Below the pieces are notes generated by a model. It was not told the origin of the DNA, ran no database searches, and saw nothing but the letters and a program-made list of their open reading frames with translations. A program made the position numbers and the translations under genes. Source: Maritimibacter sp. DP1N21-5 (lineage in GTDB: Bacteria; Pseudomonadota; Alphaproteobacteria; Rhodobacterales; Rhodobacteraceae). Taken from it: a stretch of DNA of 64,000 nt. Shown here piece by piece: positions 16,679 to 25,881 of the stretch (within the stretch, counting starts at the first letter, position 1; each line of letters starts with the position of its first letter). The DNA is taken from NCBI RefSeq assembly GCF_019218295.1, contig NZ_JAHUZF010000006.1, forward strand, positions 186,001 through 250,000, in the 5' to 3' direction.

Positions 16679-17304
16679 GCGCGTGGGGCACCGCCCTTCG
16701 CGGCAACATGCGCGATGGCTGCCGCAACGGCCTCGTCAATGGACATCTTCGAGGTGTCGAGCAGCATCGCCCCGTCTGCCGGGCGCAAAGGTGCCGCCTC
16801 GCGCTCACTGTCCCGCGCATCGCGGGCTCGTACATCCGCCAACACCTCGGCCAGCGTGCGATCATCGCCTTTGTCACGCAGCTCCTTCCAGCGCCGTTCG
16901 GCCCGCACCTCCGCGCTGGCGGTGACAAAAAGCTGTGCCTCAGCGCCCGGATAAATCACGGTGCAGATGTCGCGCCCATCCAGCACGGCACCCCCGGGAC
17001 GCCGGGCAAAACTGCGCTGAAAGTCCAGAAGCGCCGCCCTTACCTCTGGGATCACGGCAACCCGGCTTGCGGCCTGCGCCACCTCTGCCGTGCGCAACCG
17101 CCCGTCTTCGAGTGCACGTGGATCCAGCGCCCGCGCCGCCTCGATCGGATCAGCCCCGTCCAGCGTCAGCGCGCCCACGGCGCGATACAAAAGCCCAGTA
17201 TCCAGATGGGCAAAGCCGAAATGTCCCGCAACAGCGCGCGCGATCGTCCCCTTGCCCGCAGCTGCAGGCCCATCAATCGCGACCGTGAACGCGCGCGGTG
17301 TCAT
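16675..17304 (-). CDS. cmk: Cytidylate kinase
   Basis: A 209-residue nucleoside monophosphate kinase. The P-loop [19 protein letters not shown] is at the N-terminus, followed by [11 protein letters not shown], the CMP-binding [20 protein letters not shown] and [20 protein letters not shown], all diagnostic of Cmk, which phosphorylates (d)CMP. The ATG at 17304 overlaps the aroA stop (ATGA), so the two are translationally coupled. The aroA-cmk order is widely conserved in alphaproteobacteria, often leading to rpsA, which is not here. Confidence 0.95.
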   Translation of the reverse strand: MTPRAFTVAIDGPAAAGKGTIARAVAGHFGFAHLDTGLLYRAVGALTLDGADPIEAARALDPRALEDGRLRTAEVAQAASRVAVIPEVRAALLDFQRSFARRPGGAVLDGRDICTVIYPGAEAQLFVTASAEVRAERRWKELRDKGDDRTLAEVLADVRARDARDSEREAAPLRPADGAMLLDTSKMSIDEAVAAAIAHVAAKGGAPRA

Positions 17305-18653
17305 CACCCGGCGCGCTGGATGTCGGCACCCAGACCCGCCATCAACGGCTCGAAAATCGGGAAGGAGGTCGCAATCGGCCCGCCATCATCCACCTGCATC
17401 GGTTTCTGCGTCGCCATCCCCATCACCAGGAACGACATCGCAATCCGGTGATCCAGATGGCTGGCACAGGTCACACCGCCCGGCACGTTGCCATGGCCCA
17501 AGCCCGTGACAGTCCACCAATCCGGCCCATCCTCAACCGTCACACCGGCCGCACGCAGGCCAACGGCCATCGCGTCAATCCGGTCACTTTCCTTGACCCG
17601 CAACTCCTTGACCCCCGGCATATGGGTCTTGCCGCTGGCAAAGGACGCCACGACCGACAGCACCGGGTATTCATCGATCATGCTGGCCGCACGCTCGGCT
17701 GGCACCTCAATACCCTTCAAATCAGGCGAAAACCGCGCCCGCAGATCGGCCACAGGCTCCCCGCCCTCTTCCCGCTCATTCTCATAGGCCAGGTCGGCCC
17801 CCATCTCGCGCAGCGTGGTAAACAGCCCAGCGCGCGTGGGGTTCAGCCCGATATTGGGCACCAGCACATCCGACCCCGGCACAATCAGCGCCGCGCAAAC
17901 CGGAAAGGCGGCCGAGGACGGATCGCGCGGCACATCAATATGCTGCCGCGTCAACTCTGGCTGCCCCTTCAACGTGATGACGCGGCCTTCCTCCGTCACG
18001 TCCGTGCTGATCTCGGCCCCAAAGCCTGCCAGCATCCGCTCGGTATGATCGCGGGTCGCCTCCTGCTCGATCACAACGGTCTCACCCGGCGCATTCAGCC
18101 CGGCCAGCAACACGGCGGACTTCACCTGCGCCGACGGCACCGGCACGGTGTAGCGCACAGGCACGGGATCAACCGCGCCCACAAGCGTCATGGGCAACCG
18201 CCCCCCGGAACGGCCCACCGCCTGACAGCCGAACAGAGCCAGCGGATCGGTCACCCGCGCCATGGGCCGCCCGTTCAGGCTCGCATCGCCTGTAAAGGTC
18301 ACCGAAATGGGCGAGGTTGCCATCGCCCCCATAAGCAAACGCACACCCGTGCCCGAATTGCCGCAATCAATTACCTGATCCGGCTCGGCAAAGCCGCCAA
18401 CACCAACCCCATGCACCGACCATGACCCGCCACCATGGTTGATGACCTCGGCACCAAAGGCCTGCATCGCCTTGCCGGTGTCCAGCACATCCTGCCCTTC
18501 GAGCAACCCGGTGATGGTCGTCTCGCCCACCGCCATGGCACCCAGGATCAGCGAGCGATGCGAAATCGACTTGTCGCCGGGCACCTCCGCCGTGCCGCTC
18601 AGCGGCCCACAGGCGGAAGAGGTCATGGGTATCGGATCACCGTGGCTGGACAT
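17304..18653 (-). CDS. aroA: 3-phosphoshikimate 1-carboxyvinyltransferase (class II EPSP synthase)
   Basis: A 449-residue enzyme that joins shikimate 3-phosphate and phosphoenolpyruvate in aromatic amino acid synthesis. [20 protein letters not shown] with [11 protein letters not shown] is characteristic of the class II (CP4-like) branch; [18 protein letters not shown] and [11 protein letters not shown] supply active-site residues. The glycine equivalent to E. coli Gly96 is retained here (NSGTG, residues 99-103), where the glyphosate-tolerant CP4 enzyme has alanine. An in-frame ATG at residue 10 is an alternative start. It is first in an aroA-cmk operon. Confidence 0.95.
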   Translation of the reverse strand: MSSHGDPIPMTSSACGPLSGTAEVPGDKSISHRSLILGAMAVGETTITGLLEGQDVLDTGKAMQAFGAEVINHGGGSWSVHGVGVGGFAEPDQVIDCGNSGTGVRLLMGAMATSPISVTFTGDASLNGRPMARVTDPLALFGCQAVGRSGGRLPMTLVGAVDPVPVRYTVPVPSAQVKSAVLLAGLNAPGETVVIEQEATRDHTERMLAGFGAEISTDVTEEGRVITLKGQPELTRQHIDVPRDPSSAAFPVCAALIVPGSDVLVPNIGLNPTRAGLFTTLREMGADLAYENEREEGGEPVADLRARFSPDLKGIEVPAERAASMIDEYPVLSVVASFASGKTHMPGVKELRVKESDRIDAMAVGLRAAGVTVEDGPDWWTVTGLGHGNVPGGVTCASHLDHRIAMSFLVMGMATQKPMQVDDGGPIATSFPIFEPLMAGLGADIQRAG

Positions 18654-18721
18654 GTTTGCGCTCGCATCAATTCAATCGGCGCAGACCTACCCCGCCCGCA
18701 CAAGCCCGTCCAGACCGCGCA

Positions 18722-18792
18722 CGCGCCTGTCTCTTCTTCTGGCCAAAAATACTTCGGGGGAGCGCGGCACGCGCGGGGGCAGAGCTCCCAAA
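18722..18792 (-). repeat. Rhodobacteraceae-type hairpin-plus-tail element (left-part form)
   Basis: Read on the minus strand: a GC-rich inverted stretch (GGGAGCTCTG ... CGCGCTCCC) followed by GAAGTATTTTTGGCCAGAAG and AAG. It sits between aroA and the end of trmB and has the same layout as the elements at 22.6, 27.9, 42.7 and 46.7 kb, but the tail sequence differs (ATTTTTGGCCA rather than ATTTATGAACCA). Probably a terminator-type element. Confidence 0.6.
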
Positions 18793-18796
18793 AACG

Positions 18797-19495
18797 CTAG
18801 TCCTTTCGCCGAAACGTCAGGTAATGCGGCACCCGTCCCTCGCGCAGGGCCTTCTGCTCATAGCGGGTGCTGATCCAGTCGCCCCACGGCTCCCGCCAAT
18901 CGGCCGGGCGCTCCGCCAACCACTCGAACCCCGCCTTCGGCACCTCTTCCAACGTCTGACGCACGTAATCGGGAATATCGGTTGCCACGCGAAAGATCGC
19001 ACCCGGCTTCAACGCACGGGCCAGGGGCTCCAGATGTTCCTGTGTGACAAAGCGGCGCCGGTGATGCCGCGCCTTGGGCCAGGGATCGGGATAAAGCAGA
19101 AAGGCCCGCGCAATCGACGCCGCAGGCAGCACATCCATCAGATCGCGCGCATCGCCCGGATGCACGGCCAGGTTCTCGACCCCTGCCCTCCGGATCTTGC
19201 CCAGCAGCATCGCAACGCCGTTGATATAAGGCTCCGCCCCAATGATGCCGACGTCCGGATTTTCAGCGGCCTGATGCACCAGATGCTCACCGCCACCAAA
19301 ACCCACCTCCAGCCACACGGGCTTGCCCCCAAAAAGCGCATCCAGATCCAGCGGCTCACGCGCGGGGTTGTCCTCCCACGACACGGGCCCCGGCGACAGC
19401 GCCTCCAGATCTTCATCCAGATAGCGTTTCTGACTGTCCTTCAGGGTCTTGCCCTTGAGACGTCCATAGAAGTTGCGATGGGGGCGTTCAGTCAT
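18797..19495 (-). CDS. trmB: tRNA (guanine-N7-)-methyltransferase
   Basis: A 232-residue SAM-dependent methyltransferase. WLEVGFGGGEHLVHQA is the SAM-binding loop, GAEPYINGVA the acidic end of strand 2, and FLLYPDPWPKARHHRRRF the TrmB hallmark. It makes m7G46 in the variable loop of tRNAs. The N-terminal RPHRNFYGRLKGKTL is typical of alphaproteobacterial TrmB. I use the ATG at 19495 (MTERPHR); upstream sequence reads as GC-rich non-family residues. Confidence 0.95.
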   Translation of the reverse strand: MTERPHRNFYGRLKGKTLKDSQKRYLDEDLEALSPGPVSWEDNPAREPLDLDALFGGKPVWLEVGFGGGEHLVHQAAENPDVGIIGAEPYINGVAMLLGKIRRAGVENLAVHPGDARDLMDVLPAASIARAFLLYPDPWPKARHHRRRFVTQEHLEPLARALKPGAIFRVATDIPDYVRQTLEEVPKAGFEWLAERPADWREPWGDWISTRYEQKALREGRVPHYLTFRRKD

Positions 19496-19570
19496 GGCGC
19501 GCCCTTTAGCGCGCGGCGCAGACAGGGGCAATGGGCGGGGCGCGTAAGGCGCAGGTGTCCTGCGCCCGGC

Positions 19571-20017
19571 TCAGTCTCTTGCCGCGTCCAGATACTCCCG
19601 CAGCGCAGTCAGCACAGGGCGCATCTCCACCAGTTGCGCCACATCAAAGCCCTGCGCCAACTTCGCAAAGTCAGGCCCAAGGGCCGCAATCGTTTCTGCG
19701 CGCACCTCGCGTCCCCTTTCGGTCAGCCACACGCGTTTGGACCGACCGTCGTCCGGGTTCGGGCGCATCTCGACCAGACCATGCTGCTCCAGCCCTTTCA
19801 GCGTGTGCGTCATGCTGGTCTTAGGCACCTGAAAGGCGCGCGCCATCTCCATCGGCGTGCGCCCATCGCCAACGCGGGTCAAATGATTGAGCACCGAAAA
19901 ATGCGGCGCAATCAGCCCATGGGGCAGCCGCGCCTCCAAAATGGCGCGGCTCAACTGTTCGATGATGCCGATCTCATTGAACACCTCGAAAAAGACCGAC
20001 GGGTCATTGTCACGCAT
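19571..20017 (-). CDS. MarR family transcriptional regulator
   Basis: A 148-residue winged-helix regulator: GLIAPHFSVLNHLTRVGDGR, then the recognition helix region MARAFQVPKTSMTHTLKGLE and the wing RPNPDDGRSKRVWLTERGRE. MarR proteins bind short palindromes as dimers and release them on binding small phenolic or oxidant ligands. The ATG at 20017 overlaps the end of the upstream nitroreductase-like gene by eight bases, so the two form an operon, and the regulator probably controls the promoter region at 21156-21313. The ligand is unknown. Confidence 0.9.
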   Translation of the reverse strand: MRDNDPSVFFEVFNEIGIIEQLSRAILEARLPHGLIAPHFSVLNHLTRVGDGRTPMEMARAFQVPKTSMTHTLKGLEQHGLVEMRPNPDDGRSKRVWLTERGREVRAETIAALGPDFAKLAQGFDVAQLVEMRPVLTALREYLDAARD

Positions 20018-21155
20018 GCACGATCTTGCTTTCCAATCCCCAGCGCGGGCTCTGTGCGATGTCGGGGCCATACCCGATCCGCGCAAACATTTGCACGGTT
20101 CCGCCCGCTGGCGCCAGCCTGTCATGCACCTCGGCATAAAGCCCGGCCATCTCGGGATATTCCTGCAGCGCCTGGCTCAGCGGTTGCAGACCAAGCCCTG
20201 CCCGCGTTGTGGCAAGGTTCAAACGCAGCCAATCGCGACCTGCGGCGATCTGATCCACCCGCGTGTTGGTCGGCGTGATCTGCCACAGATGCCCCATGGC
20301 AGTGTCCGCATTGGCAAAGACCGCCTTTAGACCACCCTCATAGGCCAGCGAATCCTGCGCCAGCGCCGCCTCCCGGGAAAAGGTGCCGGTCAGGGCCATC
20401 GCCTCGAACATCGGACCGCTAAAGTCGATCCCGTCGGGGTTTGCATCAACCTCGCGCCTGCCAATGCGGAACAGGTCCACGCTTTCCTTGTAGGTGTGCG
20501 GTGTCTCGATCTCGATCCGCAGCGCCTCATGGCTCAGCACCCGCAGCGCAGCGATATCGTCAGCCGCGACCGAGCCTGCCACGGTCGTGCGGGTCGCAAC
20601 ACTCAGAACCGCATCCAGCGTTGCCTGATCAACCGGGCGGTCCGTATCGAACGGCTCCTTAAGGGACCGACGATGCATGACCTGCCCGAACAGGTCCGGC
20701 TCAGGCGTGCCCGCCCCTTCGAAAAAGCGCGCAACAGCCACCCGGCGGTGGTCGAGACCGTCGGGGTCTTCGCCATCCGGGAAGAGATCCAGATCGACCC
20801 CGTACCCCTGTTCTGCCGCCGCAAGCGTCATCAGCTCCAGAAAGCAGCCAAGACCGATCACGATCTGACGGCCGAACGGGTCGGTATGCGGCAGCAGCCG
20901 CTCCGTATCCACGCGCAGGGTCACTTCGCCCTCTTTGCGCAGATCAACCTGCCAGGGCTGACGGTTGTGCGGGTTCGGGGCCAGAATGGCATAGGACAGC
21001 GCCCGCATACGGGGCTCGGCGTAGGTACCGGCGACCGACCAGGGTTTCAAAGCAGTCTGCGGTCTGCGGGTCACGGCATAGGCGGCGGCACCGGACGCGG
21101 CGAGGATCGAACCACCTCCGATCAGGGCAAGTGTTTTACGGCGGGACAGCGACAT
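20010..21155 (-). CDS. Tat-exported nitroreductase-like protein
   Basis: A 381-residue protein with a twin-arginine signal (MSLSRRKTLALIGGGSILAA, SRRKT). The body has the nitroreductase-like pattern LSYAILAPNPHNRQPWQVDL (the N-terminal FMN-phosphate loop of the family), MHRRSLKEPFDTDRPV, and a C-terminal WLRLNLATTRAGLGLQPLSQ. Proteins of this type (Acg-like) are longer than classical nitroreductases and bind FMN. Tat export fits a cofactor-loaded periplasmic enzyme. GGAG lies six bases before the ATG at 21155. It is cotranscribed with the MarR gene. Substrate unknown; a periplasmic redox role is inference. Confidence 0.8.
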   Translation of the reverse strand: MSLSRRKTLALIGGGSILAASGAAAYAVTRRPQTALKPWSVAGTYAEPRMRALSYAILAPNPHNRQPWQVDLRKEGEVTLRVDTERLLPHTDPFGRQIVIGLGCFLELMTLAAAEQGYGVDLDLFPDGEDPDGLDHRRVAVARFFEGAGTPEPDLFGQVMHRRSLKEPFDTDRPVDQATLDAVLSVATRTTVAGSVAADDIAALRVLSHEALRIEIETPHTYKESVDLFRIGRREVDANPDGIDFSGPMFEAMALTGTFSREAALAQDSLAYEGGLKAVFANADTAMGHLWQITPTNTRVDQIAAGRDWLRLNLATTRAGLGLQPLSQALQEYPEMAGLYAEVHDRLAPAGGTVQMFARIGYGPDIAQSPRWGLESKIVHA

Positions 21156-21186
21156 GAAGATCTCCATTTGTGCGATTTCGAACCAA

Positions 21187-21207
21187 ATACGAGATATAAT
21201 ACGATAT
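21187..21207. promoter_or_regulatory. Direct repeat in the MarR/lldD divergent promoter region
   Basis: ATACGAGAT (21187-21195) and ATACGATAT (21199-21207) repeat with a 12-base period inside an AT-rich stretch, 32 bases upstream of the nitroreductase-like gene. A third partial copy, TTTCGTAC, lies on the opposite strand at 21227. This is a candidate operator for the MarR protein. Confidence 0.4.
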
Positions 21208-21313
21208 CGCACCAAACAAGTCCCATTTCGTACTTTTTCGCTGCCAGCACATCATCCCTTGCCCAAAACAGTCCATATTGGTAAGCAAACCTAACCAATA
21301 TCGGAAGTTTCCC

Positions 21314-22477
21314 ATGCCCGTGATCACCACCATCGACGATCTGAAACGCATCTACGAACGCCGCGTGCCGCGCATGTTCTACGACTACTGCGAATCCGGC
21401 AGCTGGACCGAACAGACCTTCCGCGACAATTCTTCGGACTTCGATGACATCCGCCTGCGCCAGCGCGTGGCCGTGGACATGTCCGGGCGCAGCACCAAAA
21501 GCCAGATGATCGGCCAGGACGTGGCCATGCCCGTCGCTCTCGCGCCCGTAGGCCTGACCGGAATGCAACACGCCGACGGCGAAATGAAAGCCGCGCGGGC
21601 CGCAGAGAAATTCGGTGTGCCCTTCACCCTCTCCACCATGTCCATCAATTCGATCGAGGATGTGGCCGGCTTCACCGACGCGCCCTTCTGGTTCCAGCTC
21701 TACACGATGAAGGACCAGAACTATGTCGCCCGCCTGATCCAGCGGGCCAAGGACGCAAACTGTTCCGCCCTCGTCATCACGCTCGACCTGCAAATCCTCG
21801 GCCAACGACACAAGGACCTGAAAAACGGCCTCTCCGCCCCGCCGAAACTCACGGCCAAAACCATTGCGAACCTGATGACCAAATGGTCCTGGGGGATCGA
21901 GATGCTGTCGGCCAAGCGCCGCGAGTTTGGCAATATCGTCGGCCATGTGGACGGCATCAGCGACGCCTCATCGCTCGGTGCTTGGACCGCCGAACAATTC
22001 GACCCGACGCTCGATTGGTCCAAGGTCGCCAAGCTGAAAGAGCAATGGGGCGGCAAGGTCATTCTCAAGGGCATTCTCGACGCTGACGACGCGAAAATGG
22101 CGCTCAAGGTCGGTGCGGATGCCATCATCGTGTCGAACCACGGCGGGCGGCAGCTCGACGGCGCGCTCAGCTCCATCCGTGCCCTGCCCTCGATCCTCGA
22201 TGCGGTGGGCGATCAGGTCGAAGTGCATCTCGACAGCGGGATCCGTTCCGGCCAGGACGTCCTGAAGGCGCTCGCCATGGGGGTCAAGGGCACCTATATC
22301 GGCCGCGCCTTTGTCTACGGGCTGGGTGCGATGGGCCAACAGGGCGTGACCGAGGCGCTGAACGTCATCCACAAGGAACTCGACACGACCATGGCGCTTT
22401 GTGGCGAGACGAATGTTGCCAATCTTGGGCGGCACAACCTGCTGGTGCCCGAAGGGTTCGAAGGGCGCTGGCAATAG
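21314..22477 (+). CDS. lldD: FMN-dependent alpha-hydroxy acid dehydrogenase (L-lactate dehydrogenase type)
   Basis: A 387-residue TIM-barrel flavoprotein. PRMFYDYCESGSWTE is the N-terminal signature, ALAPVGLTGMQHADGE the FMN-binding stretch, FWFQLYTMKD the substrate loop, and SNHGGRQLDGALSS holds the catalytic His and Arg; DSGIRSGQDVLKALAMG and IGR bind the FMN phosphate. Such enzymes oxidise L-lactate or a related 2-hydroxyacid to the 2-oxoacid, passing electrons to quinone or cytochrome. The start at 21314 has GGAAG upstream and gives MPVITTIDDL, standard for LldD. lldD is the closest family, but glycolate- or mandelate-type substrates cannot be excluded. A GC hairpin and the poly-G run follow the stop. 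Confidence 0.88.
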   Translation: MPVITTIDDLKRIYERRVPRMFYDYCESGSWTEQTFRDNSSDFDDIRLRQRVAVDMSGRSTKSQMIGQDVAMPVALAPVGLTGMQHADGEMKAARAAEKFGVPFTLSTMSINSIEDVAGFTDAPFWFQLYTMKDQNYVARLIQRAKDANCSALVITLDLQILGQRHKDLKNGLSAPPKLTAKTIANLMTKWSWGIEMLSAKRREFGNIVGHVDGISDASSLGAWTAEQFDPTLDWSKVAKLKEQWGGKVILKGILDADDAKMALKVGADAIIVSNHGGRQLDGALSSIRALPSILDAVGDQVEVHLDSGIRSGQDVLKALAMGVKGTYIGRAFVYGLGAMGQQGVTEALNVIHKELDTTMALCGETNVANLGRHNLLVPEGFEGRWQ

Positions 22478-22487
22478 GGATTTCGCC

Positions 22488-22503
22488 GCGGTGCCCCGCG
22501 GCG
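22488..22503 (+). terminator. GC hairpin downstream of lldD
   Basis: CCGCGG, a 4-base loop, CCGCGG, ten bases after the lldD stop and immediately before the poly-G run. It is short and has no T tract. Confidence 0.4.
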
Positions 22504-22551
<48 letters not shown>

Positions 22552-22570
22552 GCGCCGGTGGGGCCTGCGG

Positions 22571-22623
22571 GAGCGAGGGGTTCCACCCCTCGCGCTCCCC
22601 GAGGTATTTGTGAAGCAGTGAAG
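22571..22623 (+). repeat. Hairpin-plus-tail element, copy 1
   Basis: Hairpin GCGAGGGG-TTCCA-CCCCTCGC (22573-22593), then GTATTTGTGAAGCAGTGAAG (22604-22623). It has the same layout as the elements at 27861, 42711 and 46691, and its tail is closest to the 42711 copy. It lies between the convergent lldD and gabD genes and may serve both as terminator. Confidence 0.7.
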
Positions 22624-22688
22624 ATAGGAGGCTCTGACAGGCCGGTTCACGTGGTCCCGGTCAATTCGATCCAGTCAGATCGCTCCGG

Positions 22689-24167
22689 TCAGATCGCCAT
22701 GCAGATGTATTTCATCTCGAGGTAATCCTCGATGCCGTGCCGCGAGCCTTCGCGGCCGAGGCCGGACTGTTTCACGCCGCCGAATGGGGCGACTTCGGTC
22801 GAGATGATGCCGGTGTTCACGCCGACGATGCCGTATTCGAGCGCCTCGGCCACCTTGTAGACCCGGCTGAGGTCGCGGGCGTAGAAGTAGGAGGCGAGGC
22901 CGAAGATCGTGTCGTTGGCCTTCTGGATCACGTCGTCTTCGTCGGTGAAGCGAAAGAGCGGCGCGAAGGGGCCGAAGGTTTCCTCGGTGGCGCAAGCCAT
23001 GTCCTGCGTGGCGTTCTTCACGATGGTCGGTTCGTAGAAAAGCCCGCCCAGATCGTGCGGCTTGCCGCCGAGGATGATCTCGCCGCCCTTCGAGGTGGCA
23101 TCGGCCTGGTGTTCCTCGACTTTCTTCACGGCTTTCTCGGTGATGAGCGGGCCGAGGTCAGTATCGGAGTCGAGCCCGTCGCCGACCTTCAGTTTGGCAA
23201 CCGCGGCGGCGAATTTCTCGGCGAAGGCATCATAGACCCTGTCCTGCACATAGATGCGGTTCGCACAGACGCAGGTCTGGCCGTTGTTGCGGAACTTGCA
23301 GGCGATGGCGCCCTGCACCGCGGCATCGAGATCGGCGTCGTCGAAGACGATGAAGGGCGCATTTCCGCCAAGCTCCATGGAGCATTTCATGACCTGATCG
23401 GCGGCCTGACCCAGAAGGATCCGCCCCACCTCGGTGGACCCGGTAAAGGTGAGTTTGCGCACGGTCGGGTTCTCGCAGAATTCCTTGCCGATGTCGGACG
23501 ACGAGGACGAGGTGACCACGTTGAAAAGACCGGGCGTGATCCCTGCGCGTTCGGCGAGCACGGCGAGGGCGAGCGCGGAGAGCGGCGTTTCGCCTGCCGG
23601 TTTCGCCACGAAGCCGCAGCCGGCGGCGAGCGCGGGTCCGCATTTGCGGGTGATCATCGCGTTGGGGAAGTTCCAGGGCGTGATCGAGGCGGCGACGCCG
23701 ATCGGCTGGCGGATGACCATGAGGCGCTTGTCCGGCTGGTGGCCGGGGATCGTCTCGCCGTAAATACGTTTGCCCTCTTCCGCAAACCATTCGATGAAGC
23801 TCGCACCGTAGGCGATCTCGCCCTTCGCCTCGGTCAAAGCCTTGCCCATTTCGGCCGAGAGGATGGTGCCGAGGTCGTCCTGATTGGCCATCATGAGGTC
23901 GAACCACTTGCGCAGGATGTTGGCACGTTCTTTCGCGGTCTTGGCCTGCCAGTCCTTCATCGCGTCCTTGGCGGCGGCGATGGCGCGGGCGGTTTCCGTG
24001 CGGGTGAGGTCGGGGACCGTGCAGATCACATCGCCGCGCGAGGGGTTCACCACATCGAAGGTCCTGCCATCGTCGGCGTCGATCCAGTCGCCCGCCACAT
24101 AGGCCTTGGTGGCCAGAAGCGAGGGGTCTCTCAGCATCGAGGCAAGGTCGGTGGTGTCGCGGGGCAT
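22689..24167 (-). CDS. gabD: Succinate-semialdehyde dehydrogenase (GabD type)
   Basis: A 492-residue aldehyde dehydrogenase. Motifs: PWNFPNAMITRKCGPALAAG, FTGSTEVGRIL (cofactor), MELGGNAPFIVFDDAD with catalytic Glu, and FRNNGQTCVCANRIYVQ with catalytic Cys; the C-terminal VAPFGGVKQSGLGREGSRHG is typical of GabD. The extra cysteine two residues after the catalytic one (CVC) matches the redox-sensitive pair of GabD enzymes. It oxidises succinic semialdehyde to succinate, the last step of GABA breakdown, usually with NADP. It is last in the minus-strand block; no GABA transaminase is nearby. Confidence 0.92.
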   Translation of the reverse strand: MPRDTTDLASMLRDPSLLATKAYVAGDWIDADDGRTFDVVNPSRGDVICTVPDLTRTETARAIAAAKDAMKDWQAKTAKERANILRKWFDLMMANQDDLGTILSAEMGKALTEAKGEIAYGASFIEWFAEEGKRIYGETIPGHQPDKRLMVIRQPIGVAASITPWNFPNAMITRKCGPALAAGCGFVAKPAGETPLSALALAVLAERAGITPGLFNVVTSSSSSDIGKEFCENPTVRKLTFTGSTEVGRILLGQAADQVMKCSMELGGNAPFIVFDDADLDAAVQGAIACKFRNNGQTCVCANRIYVQDRVYDAFAEKFAAAVAKLKVGDGLDSDTDLGPLITEKAVKKVEEHQADATSKGGEIILGGKPHDLGGLFYEPTIVKNATQDMACATEETFGPFAPLFRFTDEDDVIQKANDTIFGLASYFYARDLSRVYKVAEALEYGIVGVNTGIISTEVAPFGGVKQSGLGREGSRHGIEDYLEMKYICMAI

Positions 24168-24258
24168 GTTTGTCTCCGATTGGTCGTGCGGGGGGGCGCT
24201 CGATCCGCGACCGAGGGCCTGTGGTTCTGGGGGAACGCGAGGGGGGTGGACCGGGTTC

Positions 24259-24810
24259 CTAGTCCCCGAAGCGTTCCAGCGCGTCGTAGTCGATGGCTTC
24301 GAGGAGCGGCAGGATCGCCTCGGGGCCAGCGCCGCGCGCCTGCACGAGGATGCGGTCGTCCACGAGGGCGGTGTATTCGCCGTCGTCCACGATGAACCGC
24401 TGCCCGCCGATCCGTTCGAGCTTCATGCCGAGCATGGCGGCGTTGGAAATCATGCCGCCGAAGGCGGTGATCATCGGGTTGTCGGCCACCATCATCAGGG
24501 TCACCCTGTCGGTGCCGTTGGAATATTCGGCCTCGGTCCCCGCGCCGCCGCCAATGAAGGCGAAGCCCTGTCCCGCGTCGCTGTCAATCTCGCGCGTCCA
24601 GCCATCGGGCGGGTCGGGAAGGAACTGGCCAAGCTCGACGGTCTGCATCGCCTTCAGGAGCGACTTGGCGAAGTCGAGTTCTTCGATGGCGGCGTCGATG
24701 TCGCCGTCTTCATAGGCCTGAAGGGCTGCCGACAGGGTGTCGGTCACGTCGTCGGCCGCGAGCGGCGTCGCGAGAAGGCCGATGGCGAAGGCGAGTGCAG
24801 CAGGTTTCAT
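24259..24810 (-). CDS. Exported protein of unknown function, 183 residues
   Basis: The signal peptide MKPAALAFAIGLLATPLAA is clear. The mature protein begins with an acidic helical stretch (LQAYEDGDIDAAIEELDFAK, TPR-like) and continues as a mixed alpha/beta domain (GWTREIDSDAGQGFAFIGGG, VTLMMVADNPM, GQRFIVDDGEYTALVDDR). Similar small periplasmic proteins occur in Rhodobacteraceae, but I know no function. It lies 66 bases downstream of the P1 peptidase gene and 91 bases upstream of gabD, all on one strand, so it may be cotranscribed. Confidence 0.75.
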   Translation of the reverse strand: MKPAALAFAIGLLATPLAADDVTDTLSAALQAYEDGDIDAAIEELDFAKSLLKAMQTVELGQFLPDPPDGWTREIDSDAGQGFAFIGGGAGTEAEYSNGTDRVTLMMVADNPMITAFGGMISNAAMLGMKLERIGGQRFIVDDGEYTALVDDRILVQARGAGPEAILPLLEAIDYDALERFGD

Positions 24811-24876
24811 GGCGGTCCTCCCCGGGGGATATCTTCGGCGAGTTTCGGGGCGAATGGGCGCGAGGTCAATGCGCTC

Positions 24877-25881
24877 TCAGGCGCTGCCGAACCGGGCCTG
24901 CCACGTGGGAAGCAGGTCCCCGGGCGCAGGCGTCGCATGATAGACACCCCGCGCGATGGCCCGGGCGAGGCAGGTTGCTGCGGCATGACCCAGAAGGAGC
25001 GGGTCGATGTCGGGTGATGGAAGGGCGCGCGCCCCGGTCGCGGCGGCAAAGACAAGGTCGCCGTCGTGAGGCGTGTGGCTCGGATGGATGGCGCGAGCCA
25101 TGCCGTCGTGGGCGGCCACGGCGAGGCGTGTGGCCTGTGCCTGGGTGAGCGCGGCGTCGGTCGCGACGATGGCGATGGTGGTGGCGGTGCCGGGCTGGTC
25201 GCGGGCGGTGAGCTTGGTAACGGGCGGCGCGGAAGGGTCGAAGCCGATGACCGGCCCGCTCGCGCCGAATTCGCCGTTCATCTCCCACAGGTTGGCCCAG
25301 AACTGGCCCTTGGGTCCCGTGACGCCGCCGACCGGGTTCACGGCGACAAGCGCGCCCACGGTGATGCCGCTCTCGAGGACGAGCGAGGCCGAGCCGAGAC
25401 CGCCCTTCATGTCCGCGCAGAGCGCGCCGGTGCCCGCGCCGAGACTGCCGAGGTCGAACCGGCTGTCCGCAGCCTCGATCGCCGCGCGGCCAAGTGCCTT
25501 GTAGGGGTTCGTCTGCCAGTCCTTGTCGCCGCCGTTGATGAGGTCGAAAAGGATCGCACCCGGCACGATGGGCACGTTGACGGACCCCACGAAAAAACCC
25601 CGACCTGCCGCCCGGAGCGCGTCCGCCACGCCCGAAGCCGCGTCGAGCCCGAAGGCCGATCCGCCTGAGAGCACGAGCGCATCGACCTCTTGCACAGTCT
25701 TGTCCGGCGCGAGGAGGTCCGTCTCCCGCGTGCCGGGAGCGCCGCCCATGACATGGACGCCGGCCACGAAGGGCGCGTCGCCGACCAGAACCGTGGTGCC
25801 GGTCTTGATCCCGGCGTCCGAGGCATTGCCCACGCGCAGCCCCGCCACATCGGTGATCAGGTTCAGGGGTCCCGGTCGCAT
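24877..25881 (-). CDS. P1 family (S58, DmpA-like) peptidase
   Basis: A 334-residue Ntn-type hydrolase of the DmpA/BapA family. ITDVAGLRVGNASD is the conserved N-terminus, VLSGGSAFGLDAASGVADAL the core, and DMKGGLGSASLVL the expected self-cleavage site, where the new N-terminal Ser (about residue 164) becomes the nucleophile. Members are D-aminopeptidases, beta-aminopeptidases or amidases acting on unusual short peptides. Its start overlaps the stop of the SDR gene by one base (TGATG), so the two are coupled. With the peptide transporter upstream, it may process an imported peptide or amide; that is inference. Confidence 0.9.
   Translation of the reverse strand: MRPGPLNLITDVAGLRVGNASDAGIKTGTTVLVGDAPFVAGVHVMGGAPGTRETDLLAPDKTVQEVDALVLSGGSAFGLDAASGVADALRAAGRGFFVGSVNVPIVPGAILFDLINGGDKDWQTNPYKALGRAAIEAADSRFDLGSLGAGTGALCADMKGGLGSASLVLESGITVGALVAVNPVGGVTGPKGQFWANLWEMNGEFGASGPVIGFDPSAPPVTKLTARDQPGTATTIAIVATDAALTQAQATRLAVAAHDGMARAIHPSHTPHDGDLVFAAATGARALPSPDIDPLLLGHAAATCLARAIARGVYHATPAPGDLLPTWQARFGSA

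Noticed and set aside
22737..24395. Plus-strand open frame of 552 codons
   Set aside because: Lies antisense to gabD; no recognisable domain, rich in His, Arg and Gly.
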